The notes under the pieces were generated by a model that saw nothing but the letters and a program-made list of their open reading frames with translations, had not been told where the DNA came from and searched no databases. From NCBI RefSeq assembly GCF_028550415.1, contig NZ_JAQQKX010000007.1, positions 62,001-126,000 of the forward strand: DNA of 64,000 bases, written 5' to 3'. Shown here one piece after another: positions 51,190 to 58,830 of this stretch. This DNA comes from Asticcacaulis aquaticus (GTDB taxonomy: Bacteria > Pseudomonadota > Alphaproteobacteria > Caulobacterales > Caulobacteraceae). The translations under genes and the position numbers were made by a program. How positions within the stretch are numbered: the first letter of the stretch is position 1; the number at the start of each line of letters is the position of its first letter.

Positions 51190-51590
51190 GTCTGATCTTT
51201 CAAACTTTCATTCATCGCAATCGCCGCCTGAAACGATTGCCCGATGCGCCATGCCTTTTCGCGTAGCAATTCGGCGCGTGGGGCGTCGAACAGTTCCCCC
51301 GTCGTTTCGGCCCACAGATCGAGCCAGCGGTCGAAATGCGCAGCCCTGAGATTGAGCACGAAATGCTTGGGCAAGGGCCGCCCTTTGAACGGTTCCACCC
51401 CCGGCACCGGACCGTTGATCACCATGCCCCAGAACGCGGTCAGGGTCTCGAAATGCTCCGGCCAGTCGTGCACCGCGCGGTCGAACACCGGCCCCAGCAG
51501 GGCGTCGGCCCGCGCCTTGTCGTAGAACCGTTCGACGAGGGTGCGCAGGTCTTGCGGCGGGATGATGAAATCAGGCTTGGTCTCTGGCAT
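51186..51590 (-). CDS. Group III truncated haemoglobin
   Basis: 134 residues with the group III pattern: LRTLVERFYDKARADALLGP and FDRAVHDWPEHFETLTAFWG near the haem pocket. LNLRAAHFDRWLDLW contains the proximal histidine region. Two-over-two globins of this class bind oxygen or NO; their role is detoxification or redox sensing. A single gene, convergent with the secreted-protein gene. ATG at 51590. Confidence 0.93.
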   Translation of the reverse strand: MPETKPDFIIPPQDLRTLVERFYDKARADALLGPVFDRAVHDWPEHFETLTAFWGMVINGPVPGVEPFKGRPLPKHFVLNLRAAHFDRWLDLWAETTGELFDAPRAELLREKAWRIGQSFQAAIAMNESLKDQT

Positions 51591-51726
51591 GTGTTAAAAC
51601 CGGTTAAGCATAGGCCCACACCAAATCCTAAAACCTTGCGGTTAGTCTGAGGGATGGCGTGGTATATCCGACCTATATAGTCAGGTTTTCAATCCACGCC
51701 ATGCGTCAAATTGCACCGGAGTTGTC

Positions 51727-52320
51727 ATGGCCAAGGCTGTCTTTCACCGTCACCAGCGCGTCTATGTCGAGCCGGTCGGGACCTGGGCCATCATCGATAA
51801 GGTTAATCCGGTCTGGGCCAAGGGCTTCGAGGAACCGGTGCGCGTGACCTACGACTGCGGGTTGGGGCGCGAATTCCGCGCCGAGGAACTGACCGCCGAA
51901 AGCGAAGTCGACCTGCAATCTGACGACGGCGCGGCCAGCCATCAATGGCGGCTGATGCGCGCGAAGAACAAGTGGCAGACGCCGGAAAATTGCGCCCACC
52001 ACCCCTTCCCCGGCACCTATCCGATCGTGGTGACCGACCCCAATGACTGGGGCGGCTGGCGCGTGCCGGGTGCCGAATACGACCGCGACCCGGCCCTGAT
52101 CGAGATGCAGGCCCGCCTGATCGCCGCCGCCCCGCGCTTCATGCGTCTGGCCAAGGACCTGACCGACTATGTGAAAAGCGAAGGCGACGACCTGCCCGAC
52201 GCCCTGATCCGCATGGCCAAACGCTTCGATCAGTTGCGCAAGATCGTCGAGACCCAGGCTCCCGATGCCTATGCCAAGACGACGCCTCAGGACAGCGATT
52301 CCCCTGAAGGAAGCGCTTGA
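51727..52320 (+). CDS. Conserved cytoplasmic protein of unknown function
   Basis: 197 residues, no signal peptide or membrane segment. The N-terminal half (about 1-125), with RQRVYVEP-like strands (HRHQRVYVEPVGTWAIIDKV) and NCAHHPFPGTYPIVV, looks like a small beta domain. The C-terminal half is helical with LAKDLTDYVKSEGDDLPDAL. Caulobacterales contain such proteins next to sensor kinase genes, as here, but the function is unknown. Likely the first of three collinear genes with 52445-52942 and the kinase at 53080. Confidence 0.75.
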   Translation: MAKAVFHRHQRVYVEPVGTWAIIDKVNPVWAKGFEEPVRVTYDCGLGREFRAEELTAESEVDLQSDDGAASHQWRLMRAKNKWQTPENCAHHPFPGTYPIVVTDPNDWGGWRVPGAEYDRDPALIEMQARLIAAAPRFMRLAKDLTDYVKSEGDDLPDALIRMAKRFDQLRKIVETQAPDAYAKTTPQDSDSPEGSA

Positions 52321-52444
52321 TAAAAGCACGTCTTGATAAAATCTTTTTTTAATTTTTATCAAAGCCTTATAGGGGCGTGACTGGCTCCGCACTGCGCGCT
52401 TGTGTTCCACAGGGTAGGCTATAACGCTATAAGGAGCGTTCCCC

Positions 52445-52942
52445 ATGCCCGATACCGATCTTACGACCAAGGTTCCGGAAACCGTCACCCCGACGGATCA
52501 GGATACGACGCCCGAAACGTCGGCGGCGCACAACGCCACGCCCGACGCCAAGGATGAGCCCGCATCGACCGAGGCCCTGATCATCGACATCGAAGATGCC
52601 CGCCACCTGCGCCAGGATCTGGCCGATCTTCTGGAAGGCGTCGAAACCGCGCATCTCAAGGCCGAGGTCAAGGCGCATATCTCCAAGCTCAACGCCTGGG
52701 CCACTCGCTATGTCGAGGGCCTAGACGCCGCCCAGCGCCTGTCGGAAACCGGCCTCGACATGCTGGAAGAGGCCCGCGCCCATATCAGCCTGCAACTGGA
52801 TGAATATCTGCGCCTCGAAGGCGAAGGCGGTCAGGTATCGACGCCCGAACAGAACCGCCTGATCGACGAACTGAACCGGGCGCTGCGCCGCATCAACCGC
52901 CTGACCAAGGCGATGGACTCGCAGTTTTCGGACAATGCCTGA
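52445..52942 (+). CDS. Conserved acidic helical protein of unknown function
   Basis: 165 residues. The first 45 are a Thr/Pro/Asp-rich, probably disordered, segment. The rest is predicted long helices with heptad-like patterns (LRQDLADLLEGVETAHLKAE, LIDELNRALRRINRLTKAMD), so a coiled coil or helical bundle is plausible. The ATG has AAGGAGCG upstream. No family recognised. Confidence 0.75.
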   Translation: MPDTDLTTKVPETVTPTDQDTTPETSAAHNATPDAKDEPASTEALIIDIEDARHLRQDLADLLEGVETAHLKAEVKAHISKLNAWATRYVEGLDAAQRLSETGLDMLEEARAHISLQLDEYLRLEGEGGQVSTPEQNRLIDELNRALRRINRLTKAMDSQFSDNA

Positions 52943-53079
52943 GCGCGCGCGGGGTCACACCGAAAAAGTGTGATCACGTGCGCTACCCTTTAGCCTATTT
53001 CGCTTGGCCTAACCCACCCGAACGCCTATAGACTAAACACTGTCAGGGCCAGAAAAGAGCCCCACAAAGGTAGAGACAG

Positions 53080-53835
53080 ATGAACGCGTTTTCGGGGTCG
53101 GATATGGCGGCGAACGGTCAGGAACCTGACCATATCAAGGAATCGCTGTACCGTCAGATGCTGTCCGCTGTCTCGCACGATCTCAAGACTCCGCTGGCCA
53201 CGATTATCGGCTCGCTCGAAGTCTATACGCTTCTGGAAGCCAAGCTGTCCGAAGAGAAGCGCCGCTCGCTGATCAATTCGGCCCTGTCCGAAGCCTATCG
53301 CCTCGACAAGTTCATCACCAATATCCTCGACATGGCCAAGCTGGAAAGCGACGCCGTGCGGCCGCGCGACGAGCCCGCCAATCTGACGCCGCTGATCAAG
53401 GACTCGATCACGCGTCTGGGGCCGCTCAAGGACAAGGGTGACATCCGCCTGCACGATCTGGGCGGGGCCGAGGCCTTCCAGACCGATACCGTGCTCCTCA
53501 GCCGCGTGATCGGCCTGATCATCGAAAACGCCCTGAAACATACCGGTAAGACGCCCGTGGTCGATATCGACTACGGCGGCACCGCCGACGAGGCCTTCGT
53601 CCATGTGCGCGACCACGGGCCCGGCATCCCGCCTGACAAGATTCGCGCCGTCTTCTCCAAATATACCCGGCTGCAAAAGCAGGATCAGACCAATGCCGGC
53701 ACGGGGCTAGGCCTCAGCATCGCCGAACTGATCATGACCCTGCTGGGCGGCCGGATCGAGGTGAAGAACCATCTGGAAACCGGCGCCGTGTTTAGTCTGT
53801 TCGTGCCGCTGAAACGCGCCGAAGCGGCGGCTTAA
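53080..53835 (+). CDS. Sensor-less histidine kinase resembling the KdpD C-terminus
   Basis: 251 residues without membrane or sensor domain. HisKA phospho-acceptor H33 in SAVSHDLKTPLATIIGSLEV; N box LIIENALKHT; G1 VRDHGPGIPPDK; G2 TGLGLSIAELIM. All catalytic motifs are intact. The kinase core resembles that of KdpD. There is no response regulator adjacent, so it is an orphan kinase; input may come from a partner protein, perhaps those encoded just upstream (inference). The stop overlaps the convergent symporter gene by 4 bases. Confidence 0.9.
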   Translation: MNAFSGSDMAANGQEPDHIKESLYRQMLSAVSHDLKTPLATIIGSLEVYTLLEAKLSEEKRRSLINSALSEAYRLDKFITNILDMAKLESDAVRPRDEPANLTPLIKDSITRLGPLKDKGDIRLHDLGGAEAFQTDTVLLSRVIGLIIENALKHTGKTPVVDIDYGGTADEAFVHVRDHGPGIPPDKIRAVFSKYTRLQKQDQTNAGTGLGLSIAELIMTLLGGRIEVKNHLETGAVFSLFVPLKRAEAAA

Positions 53836-55073
53836 GATTTTTTGATCAGCGCCGATTCCGGCTCGATCAGGCCGTTTTCACGCGCCACCAGAGTCGGGAT
53901 CAGTATCTGCCCCGTCACATTGGTCGCCGTGCGCACCATGTCGATGATCCGGTCGATAGCGGCCAGAAGCGCGATGCCTTCCAGCGGCAGGCCCGCCGTC
54001 GACAGGGTCAGTGTCAGCATGACCGTCGCCACGCCCGGCACCCCCGCGGTCGCCAGCGACCCCAGCATGGCCGTCAGGGCGATGATGACGTAGTGGCTGG
54101 GCGTCAGGGTAATTCCGAAATAGTTGGCGACGAAGATCGAGGCGATGGCCGGATAAATCGCCCCGCAGCCGTCCATCTTCATATTGGCCCCCAGCGGCAC
54201 CGCGAAGCCCGCATAGGCCGGATTGAGCTTCAATTTTTCAATCGCCGCATTCAGCGATACCGGCAGGGTGCCCAAAGACGAGCAGGTGAAAAACGCCGTC
54301 TGCTGCGCTTCGAACACGCCTTTATAGAAGGCGACGACGCTGAGGCCGTGCAGCTTGATCAGGATCGGGTAGACGACGAAGACGTGGATCAGACAGGCGA
54401 GATAGATGGCCCCGATAAAGCTCAGGAGCGGCGCAAGACTTTCCAGGCCATACGACCCGACGACCGAGGCGATCAGACCGAACACCCCGATCGGCGTCAG
54501 TTGAATGACCCAGCGCGTCAGCTTGAACATAAGCTGGCTGCCCTGCTCGACGATGTGGCGCAGGTTGCGGGTTTTTTCCCCGAGCGCGCTCAACCCGGCC
54601 CCGACAAACAGCGCCACGAAGACCACGCTCAGGACCTGTCCTTCGGCGAAGGCCTTGAGGATATTGGTGGGCACGATGCCGATGAGCACGTCCTGCACCG
54701 GCGGGATGACCTTCGGCGTCACCTCGGCCAGCGGCAGGCCGGTCAGGCCCCGCCCCGGTTCTATCAGGTGCCCGATGGCGAACCCCAGACCGACCGCCAG
54801 ACCGGCGGTGATGATGAACCAGACGATGGTGACCACGCCCAGACGCACCGCTTTCCCGCCGCCGTTCTCACCGAGTGCGCCATCGCCCAGTCGCGCGATC
54901 GACGCCGCGATGGTGAAGAAGACCAACGGCACGACCAGCATCTTGATCAGACGCACGAACAGGTCACCGATCGGCTCGACATAGGGCACGGCCTGCTCAC
55001 CGAAGACGACACCGATGCCGGTCCCCAGCGCAAACGCGACCAGAACACGCAACCAGAAGGGAATTTTGGACAT
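53832..55073 (-). CDS. Dicarboxylate/amino acid:cation symporter (DAACS family)
   Basis: 413 residues from the ATG at 55071-55073, with GAGG 7 bases upstream. About 8 membrane helices plus hairpins HP1 and HP2. TCSSLGTLPVSLNAAIEKL and PLGANMKMDGCGAIYPAIAS are the substrate/sodium motifs (compare SSSTLP and NMDG of GltPh; here the motif reads NMKMDG). ATAGVPGVATVMLTLTLS is the HP2 region. It imports glutamate/aspartate or C4-dicarboxylates with sodium or protons. Substrate cannot be fixed. Confidence 0.92.
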   Translation of the reverse strand: MSKIPFWLRVLVAFALGTGIGVVFGEQAVPYVEPIGDLFVRLIKMLVVPLVFFTIAASIARLGDGALGENGGGKAVRLGVVTIVWFIITAGLAVGLGFAIGHLIEPGRGLTGLPLAEVTPKVIPPVQDVLIGIVPTNILKAFAEGQVLSVVFVALFVGAGLSALGEKTRNLRHIVEQGSQLMFKLTRWVIQLTPIGVFGLIASVVGSYGLESLAPLLSFIGAIYLACLIHVFVVYPILIKLHGLSVVAFYKGVFEAQQTAFFTCSSLGTLPVSLNAAIEKLKLNPAYAGFAVPLGANMKMDGCGAIYPAIASIFVANYFGITLTPSHYVIIALTAMLGSLATAGVPGVATVMLTLTLSTAGLPLEGIALLAAIDRIIDMVRTATNVTGQILIPTLVARENGLIEPESALIKKS

Positions 55074-55189
55074 GGATCGGCCTCGTAAATCTTGCATCGA
55101 ACATAAGCCGAAATCGGTCCTGCGCAAACGACCTTTGCTAAGCCTGCCCGTTAGCGAAACTGTTGCAACGGCAACTTACTCGGGCGCTC

Positions 55190-56428
55190 TTATTTGGGCA
55201 CCTGCCAGCGGATAGGAAAGCGCACGCGCTGGCCCGGCGGGAATTTCCCGGTATCGACCCTCGCCTTGGTCGTCAACGCCTTGTGCGCCGCCTCGGCAAA
55301 GCCCATCTCCACCGGCGCCTCCTGCACGGTCAGGCACTGACTCAAACGACCATCGGGTTGCACCACACATTCAACCACCGAACGGCCACCTATATCCTTG
55401 CGCAGAGCCTGAGACGGGTAGAAGTCGATCCAGTCGGGCACCCCGGCCACGTCGTTGAGCGTCGCCGTCATCACAGTACTCGTGCCGCCGGGTCCGGTAC
55501 ATTCGGTGCTTTTCTGCCGTTCGCGCGCCGTGGCGGCGAAGGCGCCTTGCGGGTAGCTGAGCAGATAGGCCTTGTAGTCGGCGCAGGATTTCGACCCGTC
55601 CCACACGGCCTTTTCCTTGTCCCAGTCGCTGGGGCCGGCGGGCGGTAACGGCAGGGGCGTCGGCCCGGCCACCGCGTCGCAGGAGGCCAGACATATCTGA
55701 TCATAGAGCCGGTTATTCGACCACGGGCGCTGCTTGTTCTGGGTCTTTTTAGACACCAGGATCTGCACGCGGCTGAAGACCTGCGTCACGTCCTGCCCCG
55801 CACGACGGATTTCCTGCGCCAGGATCGGCGCATAGACCCCGACATCGGCCACGTCGCCCGTATCGGTGGCATAGGCGATCAGCGTGTTAGTCGAGGCGGT
55901 GACGGGCACCAGCCCCTTCGAGCCCGCCTTGCCGAAGGTCGGCGTCGTGCGACAGGCATCGATGACCATGATCACCGCCTTGGCCCCGGTGGCCGAGAAC
56001 TGTTCATTAAGATCGGACAAGGGCACGCCGAATTCCGGCAGGTCAGACGCCGTGGTCAACTCCGAATCGACCCCCAGCAGATAGTTGTCATTGGCGTCGC
56101 TGGCCGGATCGCGCGACCCGTGGCCGGTATAGTAGATAAACGCCACCGCCCCCGGCGTCGCCGACACCTTGCGGCGGAATTCACGGAAGGTGGTGCTGAG
56201 GCCCTGCTTGGTCAGATTGCTGGCGCGGGTGACCGTGAACCCCACGGCGGTCAGGGACGCCGCGACCTCACCAGCTTCGGTGTCCGCCCCGGCCAGCGGC
56301 GACAGATTGCCGCGATAGGCGACCTGATCGATGACCAGGGCCAGCTTGACCTGCGCGAACGCAGGCGCGGCCATCATCATCAGGCACAGGCTCAGAACAA
56401 CCGTAAAAGCGCTTATAAAACCCCTCAT
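55190..56428 (-). CDS. Secreted caspase-like (C14) protein with a TonB-C-like end
   Basis: 412 residues from the ATG at 56426-56428. A signal peptide ends near APAFAQ. The caspase fold (about 27-240) has catalytic His103 in FIYYTGHGSRDP and Cys159 in VMVIDACRTTP. A Pro-rich linker and a short Trp/Cys segment (KSCADYKAYLLSYPQGAF) follow. A C-terminal domain (about 330-412) resembles the TonB C-terminus, with SVVECVVQPDGRLSQCLTV and a final RFPIRW strand. Periplasmic or secreted caspase homologues exist in Alphaproteobacteria but the combination is unusual. Substrate unknown. Confidence 0.85.
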   Translation of the reverse strand: MRGFISAFTVVLSLCLMMMAAPAFAQVKLALVIDQVAYRGNLSPLAGADTEAGEVAASLTAVGFTVTRASNLTKQGLSTTFREFRRKVSATPGAVAFIYYTGHGSRDPASDANDNYLLGVDSELTTASDLPEFGVPLSDLNEQFSATGAKAVIMVIDACRTTPTFGKAGSKGLVPVTASTNTLIAYATDTGDVADVGVYAPILAQEIRRAGQDVTQVFSRVQILVSKKTQNKQRPWSNNRLYDQICLASCDAVAGPTPLPLPPAGPSDWDKEKAVWDGSKSCADYKAYLLSYPQGAFAATARERQKSTECTGPGGTSTVMTATLNDVAGVPDWIDFYPSQALRKDIGGRSVVECVVQPDGRLSQCLTVQEAPVEMGFAEAAHKALTTKARVDTGKFPPGQRVRFPIRWQVPK

Positions 56429-56480
56429 GCCGCGAGCATATAATACCGAACAACGGTTTGCCAAGCGGCTTAAACAAACA

Positions 56481-56506
56481 TGCCCCGGACCTTGCGATCC
56501 GGGGCA
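56481..56506 (-). terminator. Hairpin downstream of the DegP-type protease gene
   Basis: Perfect 9-bp stem TGCCCCGGA / TCCGGGGCA, followed on the minus strand by TGTTTGTTT. It is 22 bp beyond the protease stop. The T tract is imperfect. Confidence 0.6.
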
Positions 56507-56527
56507 CGATCTTTAGGTCTGCCGAAC

Positions 56528-58036
56528 CTATTTCAGGCTGAGCGGCAGCGGGATATTGCGGCCCGCACGGTTGACCAGAAGCAGGATCGACGGACGATTG
56601 GCCGTCTTCATGTCGGCGACAATCTTGTCGAAATCGGCACGGCTGGCCACCGGCAGGTTGTTGGCCCGCACGATCACGTCACCGGGCTTGAGCCCCTTCT
56701 TTGCACCGTCCGAAGTCGGTTCGATCGCGGTGATGACCACGCCGTTGACCTCCGGCTCGATGCTGAACTCCTTGCGCGCCGCCGGATCGATCGGCTTGAC
56801 GCTGAGGCCTAGCACCGCCGGCGCCTTTTCGCCGTTCGGCGTCGTCTTGTCGCCTTCGCCGCCGTTGACACCCTTGGCCAGAATGTCTTCCGACGGACGC
56901 AGGGCCGCGACGATGGTCAGCTTGACCAGCTTGCCGTTACGCAGAACCTCGACCTCGACCTTTTCGCCCGGACGGACATTGGCCACGTTGCGGGTCAGGT
57001 CGGTGTGGATCTTCACCGGCTTACCGTTGACGGTCTTGACGATGTCACCCAGTTGCACGCCGCCCTTTTCGGCGGGGCCGCCCTTGGTAATATCCGAAAT
57101 ATAGGCGCCGTCCTTATCGGACAAGCTCAGGCTTTCGACATATTCGTCGGTGACGGGCAGGATGCCGACGCCGATATAGCCGCGCTCGACCTTGCCGCCC
57201 TGACGCAGCTTCTGCGTAATGGCGTAGGCGGTGTCGGCGGGGATGGCGAAACCGACCCCGGCATTGCCGCCCGACGGCGTGATGATCGCCGAATTGACGC
57301 CGATGACGCGACCATTGAGGTCGAAGGTCGGGCCGCCGGAATTGCCGCGATTGATGGCGGCGTCGATCTGCATGTAATCGACATAGCCCTGCGCGCCGTC
57401 CGGACGCCCGAAGGCCGAAACGATACCGGCGGTCGCCGTGCCGCTCAGGCCGAACGGGTTACCGACCGCGATGACCCAGTCGCCGACGCGCGGACGCTGC
57501 GTGGTCTCGAACTCGACATAGGGGAAGTTCTTGCCGTCCACCTTGAGCACGGCCAGATCGGTCGCCGGATCGCGCCCGATGACCGTCGCCTTGAGCTTCG
57601 ATTCGTTGTTGAGGACGACGGTGATTTCGTCCGCGCCGTCGATGACGTGGTTGTTGGTCACCACATAGCCGTCGGCGGTGATGAAGAAGCCCGAACCGGC
57701 GCCGCGCACCTCCTGCTCGTCACCCTCGCCCTGGGCCGGGGGTTCGAAGCCCGGAATGATGGGGATGCCCGCAGGCATCTTGACCTTGCCCTTGGTCTCG
57801 ATGGACACCACGGCCGGCGAGACGCGCTCGATGATGTCGGCAAACGACATGGGCGCGCCCGCAGGCGGCTTCATCGGCTTGACGGCGGCGGTCTTGATCA
57901 GGGTCGAACCGTCGTAGCCAGATTGCCCCATACCCGAAACGGCGGCACCGGCGACGGCGGCCCCCAGCATCAGGCCCCCGGCGATCCCGGCAACCATGCC
58001 CTTGTGCGTCTTAACGGAGGTCAAAAGCTTCCCCAT
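56528..58036 (-). CDS. DegP/HtrA-family serine protease with two PDZ domains
   Basis: 502 residues from the ATG at 58034-58036, with AGGA 8 bases upstream. An N-terminal membrane anchor or signal lies at about 14-36. Catalytic His130 (VTNNHVID), Asp160 (ATDLAVLKV) and Ser233 (RGNSGGP) are intact. Two PDZ domains (about 285-375 and 405-495) have the carboxylate loops YIGVGI and LGLSV. A periplasmic quality-control protease/chaperone for misfolded envelope proteins. Symbol degP or degQ cannot be decided. It is followed by a hairpin; ccmH lies upstream, not cotranscribed. Confidence 0.95.
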   Translation of the reverse strand: MGKLLTSVKTHKGMVAGIAGGLMLGAAVAGAAVSGMGQSGYDGSTLIKTAAVKPMKPPAGAPMSFADIIERVSPAVVSIETKGKVKMPAGIPIIPGFEPPAQGEGDEQEVRGAGSGFFITADGYVVTNNHVIDGADEITVVLNNESKLKATVIGRDPATDLAVLKVDGKNFPYVEFETTQRPRVGDWVIAVGNPFGLSGTATAGIVSAFGRPDGAQGYVDYMQIDAAINRGNSGGPTFDLNGRVIGVNSAIITPSGGNAGVGFAIPADTAYAITQKLRQGGKVERGYIGVGILPVTDEYVESLSLSDKDGAYISDITKGGPAEKGGVQLGDIVKTVNGKPVKIHTDLTRNVANVRPGEKVEVEVLRNGKLVKLTIVAALRPSEDILAKGVNGGEGDKTTPNGEKAPAVLGLSVKPIDPAARKEFSIEPEVNGVVITAIEPTSDGAKKGLKPGDVIVRANNLPVASRADFDKIVADMKTANRPSILLLVNRAGRNIPLPLSLK

Positions 58037-58186
58037 GAGTCCAATCCTGAGATTATTGCGCCGTGCAGGCGTTACTGTAACCGTGAACATAGGCATTTTA
58101 GGACCGGAAACCAGAGTTTTCTCCGATCCTGTCCGATCTTTAATGTCCGCCTGTATCTAAACGGGTCTGTGCGGCAAAATCGTGGC

Positions 58187-58660
58187 TTACGATTGTGAGC
58201 CGTTATCGTCGTTCAGGAGACGATCAAGCCGCGCCTGCTCCTCAGGGGTCAATTCGGAAACGACTGTTTTTTCAGGCTTCTTATTCATCAGGGCAAAAAC
58301 CAGACCGCCTGTTAGCAAAATCACCAGCGGCAGGCCCCACAGCAGCGCCGTCCCCGGCGCAAAACGGGGCCGGAAAAGGACATAATCGCCGTAGCGGGCG
58401 CGCATCGTGTCGCGGATCTGCGTATCGGTCAGGCCGTCGGCTATATGCAAGCGGATATCGCGGCGCATGTCGGCGGCGATATCGGCAGAGGAATCGGCAA
58501 TGGATTCGTTCTGACAGACGACGCAGCGCACTTCGGAATAGAGATCGCGGGCGCGCTGATCCTGACGCGGATCGGGCATGGCTTCGCCCGGCAGCACGGC
58601 AGCGGCGATTTGCGTGAAGGCGAAGAGCGTGACGAGGAGTAATCTTACATACCTCCCCAA
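58187..58660 (-). CDS. ccmH: Cytochrome c maturation protein CcmH, start codon uncertain
   Basis: 157 residues in this model. The redox motif VRCVVCQNESIADSSADIA, with the CxxC that reduces apocytochrome haem-binding cysteines, is intact. A signal peptide (LLLVTLFAFTQIAAAVLPGEA) and a C-terminal membrane anchor (LLWGLPLVILLTGGLVFALM) are present. The natural start is not clear: the frame runs back into a palindromic repeat and only a TTG at 58658-58660, inside the repeat, begins upstream of the signal. The nearby ATG (GGAGGTATGTAAG) is out of frame. Repeats therefore seem to have replaced the ribosome site. Last gene of ccmI-E-F-H. Confidence 0.85.
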   Translation of the reverse strand: MGRYVRLLLVTLFAFTQIAAAVLPGEAMPDPRQDQRARDLYSEVRCVVCQNESIADSSADIAADMRRDIRLHIADGLTDTQIRDTMRARYGDYVLFRPRFAPGTALLWGLPLVILLTGGLVFALMNKKPEKTVVSELTPEEQARLDRLLNDDNGSQS

Positions 58661-58818
58661 CTTGTTGGGGAGGGGGACCGCACGAAGGCCGAAGGCCTGA
58701 GATGTGGTGGTGGGGGCTCTTGCTTTCTTAGGACAGTGGTCGTTGAAACGCCGCAAGATACCCCACCACCATTCGCTTCGCGAATGGTCCCCCTCCCCAT
58801 CAGAGATGGGGAGGTATG
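58648..58818. repeat. Paired inverted palindromic elements between ccmF and ccmH
   Basis: Left element: TACCTCCCCAACTTGTTGGG palindrome, GACCGCACG, hairpin AGGCCGAAGGCCT, GTGGTGGTGGGGG. Right element is inverted: CCCCACCACC, hairpin ATTCGCTTCGCGAAT, CCCCCTCCCC and palindrome CTCCCCATCAGAGATGGGGAG. The 46-bp spacer has no coding sequence. Same as the pair bounding the DUF559 gene at 30699-31229. Confidence 0.85.
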
Positions 58819-58830
58819 ATTTTTGAACCC

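Noticed and set aside
52950-52975. CACACCGAAAAAGTGTG as another copy of the GANTC repeat family
   Set aside because: Only a short CCGAAAA-AGTGTG resemblance, no second arm TTTTCGG and no GANTC.
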